A program made the position numbers and the translations under genes. DNA of 7,407 nucleotides from an uncultured Agathobaculum sp. (lineage in GTDB: Bacteria; Bacillota; Clostridia; Oscillospirales; Butyricicoccaceae): contig CALWEB010000040.1 of the NCBI GenBank assembly GCA_944376955.1, positions 1 to 7,407 of the forward strand. Reading direction: 5' to 3'. This document shows positions 1-6,384 of the stretch, one piece after another. Every line of letters starts with the position of its first letter. The stretch's first letter is position 1. The notes under the pieces were generated by a model. That model did not search any database, was not told where the DNA came from, and saw nothing but the letters and a program-made list of their open reading frames with translations.

Positions 1-101
1 TTTGCTCCAAGTGCCACCCCTTCTTCACGGGCAAGCAGAAGCTGGTAGACACCGGCGGACGTGTTGATCGCTTCAAGAAGCGTTTCAATCTGGACAAGTA
101 A
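1..101 (+). CDS. rpmE: 50S ribosomal protein L31, 3' end only (partial)
   Basis: This is the C-terminal part of ribosomal protein L31, a small protein of the large ribosomal subunit. The reading frame starts with the codon at position 3 and gives 32 visible residues, beginning CSKCHPFFTGKQK and ending RFNLDK before the TAA stop at 99-101. The CxxC pair visible here (CSKC) is the second half of the zinc site of the zinc-binding, type A form of L31. The first cysteines and the start codon lie left of the window. The stop is followed at once by a hairpin terminator, so rpmE is probably transcribed separately from hflX. The identification is firm because the C-terminal segment is highly conserved in the family. 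Confidence 0.95.
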   Translation, partial: CSKCHPFFTGKQKLVDTGGRVDRFKKRFNLDK

Positions 102-103
102 GA

Positions 104-156
104 AAAAGCCATCGAAACGGTTGCTGAAGAAGCGCGTTTCGGTGGCTTTTCTGTTT
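104..156 (+). terminator. Rho-independent terminator of rpmE
   Basis: A 16-base left arm (104-119, AAAAGCCATCGAAACG) pairs with a right arm at 135-150 (CGTTTCGGTGGCTTTT), with a single G-T wobble and a loop of about 15 bases. The right arm ends in a T-run and continues CTGTTTC. It begins three bases after the rpmE stop codon, the expected place for an intrinsic terminator. Confidence 0.85.
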
Positions 157-164
157 CAAAACCC

Positions 165-196
165 GCCCGTTCATACGGGCACGCCCCAGAGAGGGG
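165..196 (+). promoter_or_regulatory. Small hairpins in the hflX leader, next to its ribosome binding site
   Basis: A 6-bp stem, GCCCGT (165-170) with ACGGGC (175-180) and a TCAT loop, is followed by CCCC (184-187), which can pair with GGGG (193-196). The second pairing would cover part of the hflX Shine-Dalgarno stretch (GGGGAGG, 193-199). No T-run follows, so this is not a terminator. A role in limiting hflX translation is possible but is inference only. I do not see a convincing promoter in 157-209. Confidence 0.3.
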
Positions 197-209
197 AGGA
201 ATCTGCAAT

Positions 210-1496
210 ATGACCGAACTGGAAAACAAGACGCAGGCAGAGCGCGCAGTGCTGGTCGGGCTGTCCTGTCCGTCGTTCACTGCGCAGCAGGACGCGGATG
301 AACGCACGATGGCCGAATTGCGCGCGCTGGCTGAGACCGCAGGCGCGGAAGCGGTTGCGATGACCTTGCAGCGCCGTCCCGCGCCGGATGCGCGCACCTT
401 CATCGGGGAAGGCAAGGCGGAGGAGGTGCGGCAGCTGGCCGAGGCGAACGAGGCTACGCTTGTGCTGTTTGATAACGAGCTGTCGCCTTCGCAGACGCGC
501 AACCTCGAGGAACTGATCAAATGCACGGTGCTGGACCGTTCGGCGCTCATCCTTGATATTTTCGCCCAGCGTGCCCGCACGGGCGAGGGCAAGCTGCAAG
601 TTGAACTGGCACAGTATCAGTATATCCTGCCCCGGCTGGCCGGCATGTGGACACACTTGGTGCGTCAGACAGCGGGCGGCGGCAAAAGTCCGATCGGCAC
701 GCGCGGCCCGGGCGAAACCCAGCTCGAGACCGACCGCCGTCACATCCGCAAGCGGATCGATAAACTCAAGGCGGATTTGGAGCAGGTGCGTCAGGTGCGT
801 GCGGTGCAGCGCCGCCAGCGCAAAAAGACCGAATTACCCATGGTTGCGATTGTGGGCTACACCAATGCAGGTAAGTCCACGTTACTCAACCAGCTGACTG
901 GTGCGGGCATCGAGGCCAACGACCGCCTGTTTGATACGCTGGACCCGACGACCCGCAAAAAGCGCATTTCAGACACACAGGAGATCCTGCTGTCCGATAC
1001 GGTTGGGTTTATCCGCAAGCTGCCGCATCATCTGGTGAGCGCATTCAAAGCAACGTTGGAGGAGCTGGCCTACGCCGACCTGCTGCTGCATGTTGTGGAC
1101 GTGTCGGACGAGGATTGGCGCATTCAGGCCGAGACCGTAGAGGGTGTTATCGCGCAGCTGGGCGCACAGGATATCCATCGTCTGATGGTGTACAATAAGG
1201 CAGATAAGTGTGATCCGGACGCCCTGCCGTATTTCCGACCGGATGAGGGTGTGGCCATTTCCGCTAAGACGGGCGAAGGCGTGGATGCATTGCTCACGGC
1301 GATCGAACAGGCACTTGGCCGCGGCAAGCATAAAGTGAAATTGCTGATTCCGTATGCAGACGGTGCGGTGCTGGATATGCTGCACCGTGAGGCGCAGATC
1401 GAATCGACCGAGTACGCCGCCGAGGGTACGCTGGTGCAAGCGATCGTGGACGATAAGACCTATGGCCGCGTAGCGGAATATCTGACCGCGGAATAA
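210..1496 (+). CDS. hflX: GTPase HflX, ribosome-splitting/rescue factor
   Basis: The 428-residue protein is a typical full-length HflX, a cytoplasmic translational GTPase that binds the 50S subunit and, in studied bacteria, splits stalled or hibernating ribosomes under stress. Residues 1 to about 205 form the HflX-specific N-terminal domain and helical linker, with the family stretch RRPAPDARTFIGEGK (55-69) and the glycine-rich segment GGGKSPIGTRGPGETQLE (156-173). The GTPase domain carries the P-loop GYTNAGKST (216-224), switch I around FDTLDPTTRK (241-250), G3 DTVGF (263-267), G4 NKAD (329-332) and G5 SAKTG (351-355), so all nucleotide-binding motifs are intact. A short C-terminal domain follows. 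The ATG at 210 is preceded by GGGGAGG (193-199) at good spacing. A YigZ-family gene follows 35 bases after the stop and may be co-transcribed. Confidence 0.97.
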   Translation: MTELENKTQAERAVLVGLSCPSFTAQQDADERTMAELRALAETAGAEAVAMTLQRRPAPDARTFIGEGKAEEVRQLAEANEATLVLFDNELSPSQTRNLEELIKCTVLDRSALILDIFAQRARTGEGKLQVELAQYQYILPRLAGMWTHLVRQTAGGGKSPIGTRGPGETQLETDRRHIRKRIDKLKADLEQVRQVRAVQRRQRKKTELPMVAIVGYTNAGKSTLLNQLTGAGIEANDRLFDTLDPTTRKKRISDTQEILLSDTVGFIRKLPHHLVSAFKATLEELAYADLLLHVVDVSDEDWRIQAETVEGVIAQLGAQDIHRLMVYNKADKCDPDALPYFRPDEGVAISAKTGEGVDALLTAIEQALGRGKHKVKLLIPYADGAVLDMLHREAQIESTEYAAEGTLVQAIVDDKTYGRVAEYLTAE

Positions 1497-1531
1497 CGCG
1501 CGGATGGACGCGCGAAAAACGGGGAAGCACG

Positions 1532-2167
1532 ATGGAAAAGGACTATTTTGTACCCTTTGCCGCGTATGGCGAGGATAAATTTGAAGAGAAACGCTCCAAG
1601 TTTACCGGGCGGCTGTGGCGGGTGGAAACGGCGGAGGAGGCGGTTTCCCGCATCAAGGAAATGCGCGAAACCTATTGGGACGCGACGCACAACTGCTATG
1701 CCTATATCCTGCGCGAAGGGAATGTCATGCGCTATTCGGACGACGGTGAGCCGCAGGGCACGGCTGGGATGCCGATTTTGGAGGTACTGCGGCATGAGCA
1801 GCTGGAAAACTGCCTGTGCGTGGTCACGCGCTATTTTGGCGGCGTGCTGCTCGGTACGGGCGGGCTGGTGCGCGCCTATACCAAAGGCGCGCAGATCGCG
1901 GTAGCCGCAGCAGGCGTGCAGCGTATGAGCCTGTTTTCGGTCGCGCTGATTGCCTGCCCGTACAACCTGTACGAAATGGTGCAGCATCTGCTGCCGGAGT
2001 ACGATTGCGCTGCGGAACAGACCGATTTCGGTGCGGATGTGACACTGACGGTTACATTGCCCGCGGGCGGTGAGGAACGGCTCAACGCGGCGCTGGCCGA
2101 GGCAACCGCCGGACAGGTGTATGCAGAGGTGATGGAGACGCGCTTCATGGGCAGGCGTGTAAAATAA
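1532..2167 (+). CDS. YigZ/IMPACT-family protein
   Basis: The 211-residue protein belongs to the YigZ/IMPACT (UPF0029) family. Family motifs are present in order: RSKF (21-24), HNCYAY (53-58), SDDGEPQGTAG (69-79), RYFGG (100-104) and LGTGGLVRAY (107-116). Residues 1 to about 130 form the IMPACT domain. Residues from about 135 to 211 fit the smaller ferredoxin-like C-terminal domain (DUF1949 type). The molecular role of bacterial members is not settled. Eukaryotic IMPACT proteins modulate translational control through GCN1/GCN2, and a ribosome- or RNA-linked role for bacterial members is only inferred. Proximity to hflX, a ribosome factor, fits loosely with this. The ATG at 1532 has a modest GGGGAAG ribosome binding site (1521-1527). 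The length is normal and no truncation is seen. Confidence 0.93.
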   Translation: MEKDYFVPFAAYGEDKFEEKRSKFTGRLWRVETAEEAVSRIKEMRETYWDATHNCYAYILREGNVMRYSDDGEPQGTAGMPILEVLRHEQLENCLCVVTRYFGGVLLGTGGLVRAYTKGAQIAVAAAGVQRMSLFSVALIACPYNLYEMVQHLLPEYDCAAEQTDFGADVTLTVTLPAGGEERLNAALAEATAGQVYAEVMETRFMGRRVK

Positions 2168-2211
2168 AAAGAAAAAATTTGCCCATTTCAAAAGGGTTTT
2201 GACGATTGGTT

Positions 2212-2220
2212 TGGTATAAA
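2212..2220 (+). promoter_or_regulatory. Possible extended -10 promoter for dgt-dnaG-rpoD
   Basis: The stretch TGGTATAAA (2212-2220) fits an extended -10 element (TGn followed by TATAAT-like, five of six bases). It lies in the AT-rich gap between the YigZ-family gene and dgt. No good -35 sits at the usual 16-18 base spacing. The TTGACG at 2199-2204 is only 10 bases away, which is too close to pair with this -10, so an extended -10 would have to carry the promoter. Transcription would start near 2227, leaving a leader of about 40 bases before the dgt start. No strong terminator precedes it, so some read-through from upstream is also possible. Confidence 0.4.
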
Positions 2221-2266
2221 TCAATTAGACGGTTTTTGGGTGGTAAAAAAGGGAGGTGCGCAACGC

Positions 2267-3268
2267 ATGACAATCCGGGAACAGCAGGAGCAGCGGGAGC
2301 ATGTGATGCTGGCGCCTTGGGCCACCTTTGCGGATCACTCCCAGGGGCGGCAGCGCGAGATGGCGCCGTGCCCGTACCGCACCTGTTTTCAGCGTGACCG
2401 CGACCGCATCATCCACTCCAAGGCGTTCCGGCGTCTGAGCCATAAAACGCAGGTATTCATTTCTCCCGAAGGCGACCATTACCGCGCCCGCCTGACGCAT
2501 ACGCTGGAGGTTTCGCAGATCGCGCGCACGGTGGCGCGCGCGCTGCGGCTGAATGAAGATTTAACCGAAGCGATTGCACTCGGCCATGATCTGGGGCACA
2601 CGCCGTTTGGACATGCAGGTGAACGTGCGCTGGCCGAGGTCTGCCCGTTTGGGTTCCGCCATAACGAGCAGAGTTTGCGCATGGTGGATCTGATTGAGGA
2701 TCTGAACCTGACGCAGGAGGTGCGGGACGGTATTATCTGTCATACAGGCGCCAAAAAAGCGGACACGCCCGAAGGGCGGATCATCCACTATGCCGACCGG
2801 ATTGCCTACATCAATCACGACATCGATGACGCGGTGCGCGCCGGGGTGATCAAAAGTACGGATATCCCGCAGTATCTGCGCCGCCGGTTGGGCGACAGCC
2901 ACGGCAAACGTATTGACACGATGGTAACGGCGATGATTGAATACGGCACGGCACATCAGGAGATCGGCATGGATGAGCAGGTGCATGACGATATGATGGA
3001 ACTGCGCAAATTCATGTTTGACCATGTGTATCACGGCACCGGGGCACAGCGCGAAGAGGCGCGCGCCAAGGAGATGCTGCGCAGCCTGTATGAATATTTT
3101 GTGGCCCATCCGGATGAACTGCCGGGGGACTATTTTGTGCTGATGACGCACGGCGAGCCGCTCGAGCGCGTGGTGTGTGACTATATCGCATGTATGACCG
3201 ACCGGTATTCGATCTCGGTTTATACAAATTTATTCATTCCGAAAAGCTGGAATAAGATTGAAGGATAA
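2267..3268 (+). CDS. dgt: dGTPase-like deoxynucleoside triphosphate triphosphohydrolase, HD domain
   Basis: The 333-residue protein is a dGTPase-like enzyme of the HD superfamily, expected to hydrolyse dNTPs to the deoxynucleoside and triphosphate, and so to affect dNTP pools. The metal-binding H...HD...D signature is complete: H78 in RLTHTLEV, H107-D108 in LGHDLGHTPFGH, and D177 in HYADRIAYINHD. The dGTPase-type segment FRHNEQSLR (130-138) is also present. The length matches the shorter form common in Firmicutes. I chose the ATG at 2267 because GGGAGG (2251-2256) is well placed before it. An in-frame GTG at 2240 would add nine residues but would put this ribosome binding site inside the gene and has none of its own. 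The gene heads a cluster with dnaG and rpoD. True substrate preference cannot be read from sequence. Confidence 0.93.
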   Translation: MTIREQQEQREHVMLAPWATFADHSQGRQREMAPCPYRTCFQRDRDRIIHSKAFRRLSHKTQVFISPEGDHYRARLTHTLEVSQIARTVARALRLNEDLTEAIALGHDLGHTPFGHAGERALAEVCPFGFRHNEQSLRMVDLIEDLNLTQEVRDGIICHTGAKKADTPEGRIIHYADRIAYINHDIDDAVRAGVIKSTDIPQYLRRRLGDSHGKRIDTMVTAMIEYGTAHQEIGMDEQVHDDMMELRKFMFDHVYHGTGAQREEARAKEMLRSLYEYFVAHPDELPGDYFVLMTHGEPLERVVCDYIACMTDRYSISVYTNLFIPKSWNKIEG

Positions 3269-3296
3269 AAAATCCGGCTATCCTACAAAGGAGGTG
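3262..3296 (+). promoter_or_regulatory. Hairpin and strong ribosome binding site ahead of dnaG
   Basis: AGGATA (3262-3267, overlapping the dgt stop) is complementary to TATCCT (3279-3284), giving a 6-bp stem with an 11-base loop. It sits directly before a near-perfect Shine-Dalgarno sequence, AAAGGAGGTG (3287-3296), seven bases from the dnaG ATG. There is no T-run, so it is not a terminator. The strong ribosome binding site firmly supports the dnaG start. A processing or translational role for the hairpin is speculative. Confidence 0.45.
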
Positions 3297-3301
3297 GGCA
3301 A

Positions 3302-5068
3302 ATGGCGTTTGACCGCGTGTTTCTGGACGAATTATCCGCACGGAACGATATTGTGGACGTGGTTTCCCAATATGTGCAGCTGAAAAAGAGCGGCGCAAAT
3401 TATTTCGGCCTTTGTCCCTTCCATAACGAAAAAACGCCGTCCTTTTCCGTTTCGCCGGATAAGCAGATTTTCCACTGCTTCGGCTGCGGCGCGGGCGGCG
3501 GTGTGATCACCTTCACCATGAAAGCGGAAGGGCTGGAGTTTCCCGACGCGGTGCGCTATCTGGCGGCACGCGCGGGGATGCAGGTGCCAGAGCAAGGCGA
3601 AGCCGACCGGCAGGCGGCCCGCCGCCGCGACCGGCTGTATGCCTTGTGCAAGGACGCGGCGCGGTTTTATTATGATACACTGTGGCAACCGGAAAACCGT
3701 GTGGCGCAGCAGTATTTTCTTGGCCGCGGCCTGCACCGGCGCACAATGAACCGCTTTGGTCTCGGTTATGCGCCCGATTCTTTTCATGCGCTGCTCGACG
3801 CGATGACTGCAAAAGGGTATACGCGCGAGGAAATGATGGATGCCGGGCTGCTCAGCCGCAGCGAGAAGGGACATGTATACGACCGCTTCCGCGGGCGTGT
3901 GATGTTCCCGATCATCGACGTGCGCGGCAACGTGATCGCCTTCGGTGGGCGCGTGCTGGATGATTCCAAGCCCAAATACCTCAATTCACCCGAAACGCCA
4001 ATCTTTCATAAGAGCCGCAATTTGTTTGCGCTCAACCTGTCCAAAACTACGAAAAACGGGTATTTCATTCTGGCAGAGGGCTATATGGACGTGATCGCGC
4101 TGCATCAGGCCGGGTTTGATTGTGCGGTGGCTTCGCTCGGCACATCGCTGACCGAGGAGCAGGCGCGTATCATTGCCCGCCACACGGATCGCATTGTCAT
4201 TTCCTACGATGCGGACGGGGCAGGGCAGGCGGCTGCACAGCGTGCGATTGATATATTGAAGAAATGTGATTTGCAGGTTAAGGTGCTGAAAATCCCGGGG
4301 GCAAAAGACCCGGATGAGTTCATCAAAGCCAAGGGGGCGGACGCGTTCCGTGCGCTGATTGAGCGCAGCGAGGATCACAATGCCTACCGGCTCGAGCAGA
4401 TCGCAGCGAAATACGATTTGGAGGACGATGAGGCGCGCGTGCTGTTCCTGCGGGATGCAGCGCGGATGCTCGCCGGCATCGACAGCAGCATTGAGCGCGA
4501 GGTATACGCTGGGCGTGCGGCCAAAATGGCGGGTGTCACCGCCGAGGCGATGAATGTCGAGGTGCGGCGTGAGATGGGCATCCGCCGCAAGCGGCAGAAA
4601 GCTGCTGAGCGGCGTGAAATCCGCTCACCGGTCGGCATGGCGCAGCCCAAGGACCGGACGCTGGCCTATGCGGATGTCAAATCCGCCAAGGCGGAGGAAA
4701 ATGTGCTGCGGCTGCTGTTCTATGATCAGAAGCTGGCCGCAGGGCTGGAAAAAGGATTGCCGCCGGCGTGGTTTTCCGCGCCTGTGCTGCGTAAGATATA
4801 TGAGCGCGTACTCGCGCTTGACCGGGAGGGGCAGATGGTGGATATTCTCTCCTTTGAGGGCTGGCTGGAGCCGAACGAAATGAACCTGCTGTCCGCTATC
4901 CTCGATCAGGGGATCCCACCGGGTGAACACCGGCAGGAAATGCAGGAATACATAAACACCATACGAATGCAACGTGTCAGAGATGGTACCATGACCGAAG
5001 CGGGCGAGGACCCGCTGCTGACCTTTGGACGAATAAAAAAACAAAACGCGGGAGGACAAACGATATGA
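3302..5068 (+). CDS. dnaG: DNA primase DnaG
   Basis: The 588-residue protein is bacterial DNA primase, which makes the RNA primers for replication and works at the fork with the DnaB helicase. The N-terminal zinc-binding domain has the CHC2-type ligands C38, H41, C59 and C62. The RNA polymerase core spans about 110-430. Its TOPRIM motifs include LAEGYMDVIALHQAG (257-271, with E259), YDADGAGQAA (302-311, with D303 and D305) and KDPDEF (335-340), so the metal-binding acidic residues are present. Residues from about 450 onward form the less conserved C-terminal domain that would contact DnaB. Length is normal. The start has a near-perfect ribosome binding site. The stop codon overlaps the rpoD start as ATGA, which suggests translational coupling of primase and sigma factor. 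Confidence 0.98.
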   Translation: MAFDRVFLDELSARNDIVDVVSQYVQLKKSGANYFGLCPFHNEKTPSFSVSPDKQIFHCFGCGAGGGVITFTMKAEGLEFPDAVRYLAARAGMQVPEQGEADRQAARRRDRLYALCKDAARFYYDTLWQPENRVAQQYFLGRGLHRRTMNRFGLGYAPDSFHALLDAMTAKGYTREEMMDAGLLSRSEKGHVYDRFRGRVMFPIIDVRGNVIAFGGRVLDDSKPKYLNSPETPIFHKSRNLFALNLSKTTKNGYFILAEGYMDVIALHQAGFDCAVASLGTSLTEEQARIIARHTDRIVISYDADGAGQAAAQRAIDILKKCDLQVKVLKIPGAKDPDEFIKAKGADAFRALIERSEDHNAYRLEQIAAKYDLEDDEARVLFLRDAARMLAGIDSSIEREVYAGRAAKMAGVTAEAMNVEVRREMGIRRKRQKAAERREIRSPVGMAQPKDRTLAYADVKSAKAEENVLRLLFYDQKLAAGLEKGLPPAWFSAPVLRKIYERVLALDREGQMVDILSFEGWLEPNEMNLLSAILDQGIPPGEHRQEMQEYINTIRMQRVRDGTMTEAGEDPLLTFGRIKKQNAGGQTI

Positions 5069-6297
5069 CGACGACGGGCAATGCAAACGCGCCGGAGCAG
5101 GCAGTGGATCAGCAGCAGGTTCTGAAAGATCTGCTTGCGCTTGGCAAGAAAAATGGACGGCTGACGCTCAAGGAGATCGCGGATGCACTCGGCCAGCTGG
5201 ACATGGAAAGCGACGACATTGACAAATTGTATGAAACACTCGAGACGATGGGGATCGAGATCGAAACCGAAGGGGTGCTGGAAAAGGCGCTGGGCAATGA
5301 CGATGATGAGGTGTTTGAGCCGGAGGATGTGGAGGAAGTCCCGGAAGAGGAACTGATCGACACCTCCGCGATGGCAGAGACGTTTGCCATCGACGACCCG
5401 GTGCGCATGTACCTCAAGGAGATCGGCAAGGTCGATCTGCTCTCGCCGGAGGAAGAGGTCACGCTCGCCGAGCAGATGCAGAAAGGGAATGAAGCGGTTG
5501 CCCGTATCCAAGCGGAAGGCGACGCCATCCCCGCTGACGAGCGCGCGCAGCTCGACCGCGATGTGAAGATCGGTGAAAAGGCGAAAAAGCGTCTGGCAGA
5601 GGCAAACCTACGTCTGGTGGTTTCGATTGCCAAGCGCTATGTCGGCCGCGGGATGCTGTTCCTCGACCTGATTCAGGAGGGCAATCTCGGTTTGATCAAA
5701 GCGGTTGAGAAGTTCGACTCGACCAAGGGCTTTAAGTTCTCGACCTATGCGACTTGGTGGATCCGTCAGGCGATTACGCGCGCGATCGCGGATCAGGCGC
5801 GCACCATCCGCATTCCGGTACACATGGTGGAAACGATCAATAAGGTCATCCGCGTTTCGCGTCAGCTGCTGCAGGAGCTGGGTCACGATCCCAGCCCGGA
5901 GGAGATCGCCAAGGAGATGAATATGCCGGTGGATCGCGTGCGCGATATCCTCAAGATTGCGCAGGAGCCGGTTTCACTGGAAACCCCGATTGGTGAGGAA
6001 GAGGATTCGCATCTGGGCGACTTTATCCCGGATGACGACGCGCCAGAACCGGCGGAGGCAGCATCCTTCATGCTGCTGAAAGAGCAGCTGGTCGAAGTAC
6101 TCAAGACGCTGACTCCGCGTGAGGAGAAGGTGCTGCGTCTGCGTTTCGGCATCGAGGACGGCCACACCCGCACGCTCGAGGAGGTTGGCAAGGAGTTTAA
6201 CGTCACGCGCGAGCGTATCCGCCAGATCGAGGCGAAGGCACTGCGCAAGCTGCGTCATCCGTCGCGTTCCAAAAAGCTCAAAGATTTCTTGAACTGA
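5065..6297 (+). CDS. rpoD: RNA polymerase housekeeping sigma factor RpoD/SigA
   Basis: The 410-residue protein is the primary sigma factor, which directs RNA polymerase to housekeeping promoters. Region 1.1 is present (about 18-70), followed by an acidic linker (78-98) and region 1.2 from DPVRMYLKEIG (111-121). Region 2 includes NLRLVVSIAKRY (181-192), FLDLIQEGNLGLIKAVEKFD (199-218), KGFKFSTYATWWIRQAI (221-237) and the -10 recognition helix through QARTIRIP (244-251). Region 3 covers about 257-335. Region 4 ends with the -35 binding helix-turn-helix (about 370-399), including TRERIRQIEAKALRKLRHP. The gap between regions 1.2 and 2.1 is short, as in Gram-positive SigA. GGGAGGA (5050-5056) lies eight bases before the ATG, which overlaps the dnaG stop. 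A strong terminator follows within 10 bases of the stop. Confidence 0.98.
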   Translation: MTTTGNANAPEQAVDQQQVLKDLLALGKKNGRLTLKEIADALGQLDMESDDIDKLYETLETMGIEIETEGVLEKALGNDDDEVFEPEDVEEVPEEELIDTSAMAETFAIDDPVRMYLKEIGKVDLLSPEEEVTLAEQMQKGNEAVARIQAEGDAIPADERAQLDRDVKIGEKAKKRLAEANLRLVVSIAKRYVGRGMLFLDLIQEGNLGLIKAVEKFDSTKGFKFSTYATWWIRQAITRAIADQARTIRIPVHMVETINKVIRVSRQLLQELGHDPSPEEIAKEMNMPVDRVRDILKIAQEPVSLETPIGEEEDSHLGDFIPDDDAPEPAEAASFMLLKEQLVEVLKTLTPREEKVLRLRFGIEDGHTRTLEEVGKEFNVTRERIRQIEAKALRKLRHPSRSKKLKDFLN

Positions 6298-6303
6298 CCA
6301 CAA

Positions 6304-6331
6304 AAAAAGGCGCTCATTTGAGCGCCTTTTT
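6304..6331. terminator. Bidirectional intrinsic terminator after rpoD
   Basis: A perfect 12-bp stem, AAAAAGGCGCTC (6304-6315) with GAGCGCCTTTTT (6320-6331), encloses an ATTT loop. On the + strand it ends in five T residues and terminates rpoD. On the - strand the seven A residues at 6302-6308 become a T-run, so it should also stop transcription coming from the right. This is the arrangement expected between two convergent genes, rpoD and the rnpB tail that starts 13 bases to the right. Confidence 0.93.
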
Positions 6332-6338
6332 GGGTATT

Positions 6339-6378
6339 GGTATGACTGGTGCGTAAGCCGGGTTCTGTCTTCGATACC
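6339..6378. mobile_element. Putative attachment site half (attL/attR) at the rnpB 3' end
   Basis: The rnpB tail is bounded by GGTAT (6339-6343) and its inverted copy ATACC (6374-6378). rnpB identity stops near 6369-6373 and element-like sequence begins, so the recombination core should lie within this segment. Tyrosine integrases often use the 3' ends of tRNA or tmRNA genes as targets, and the element carries a copy of the 3' end so that the gene is restored. The same logic applied to rnpB explains why only a tail is left here and why an integrase gene lies about 180 bases away. Exact core limits cannot be set without the second junction. Confidence 0.65.
6344..6369 (-). ncRNA. rnpB: 3'-terminal fragment of RNase P RNA (rnpB), displaced remnant
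   Basis: Read on the - strand, this segment contains ACAGAACCCGGCTTAC (complement of 6353-6368), the nearly invariant 3' block of bacterial type A RNase P RNA. It continues into GCACCAGTC, which sits where the 3' strand of helix P1 should be. RNase P RNA is the catalytic subunit that matures tRNA 5' ends. Only this tail is here. Upstream on the - strand, where the rest of the roughly 350-400 base RNA should lie, the sequence turns at once into AT-rich repeats and then an integrase gene. No other conserved rnpB block is visible in the window. This looks like the original 3' end of rnpB, cut off by an integration event. It is not expected to be functional alone. Confidence 0.8.
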
Positions 6379-6384
6379 GCAAAA

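Noticed and set aside
1497..1514. CGCGCG hairpin between hflX and the YigZ-family gene
   Set aside because: A 6-bp stem with a 6-base loop, followed by AAAAAC and not by T residues, so it is not a terminator; alternating CG repeats are common by chance at this GC.
2171..2204. Possible terminator after the YigZ-family gene
   Set aside because: Only a 3-bp CCC/GGG core pairs cleanly (2182-2184 with 2194-2196) before the TTTT; the flanks do not pair well enough to call a terminator.
1460..2224. 254-codon open frame on the - strand opposite the YigZ-family gene
   Set aside because: It is a shadow of a clearly recognised + strand gene: low-complexity His/Arg/Gln-rich translation, no family resemblance, and no convincing ribosome binding site.
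2240..2266. GTG start at 2240 for dgt
   Set aside because: The ribosome binding site GGGAGG at 2251-2256 lies inside this extension and points to the ATG at 2267; the extra residues (MVKKGGAQR) look like translated leader.
4906..5633. Long - strand open frames (201 and 174 codons) opposite dnaG/rpoD
   Set aside because: GC-rich coding DNA leaves long antisense frames open; the translations are biased (one is very Ser-rich) and lie opposite highly conserved sigma-factor sequence.
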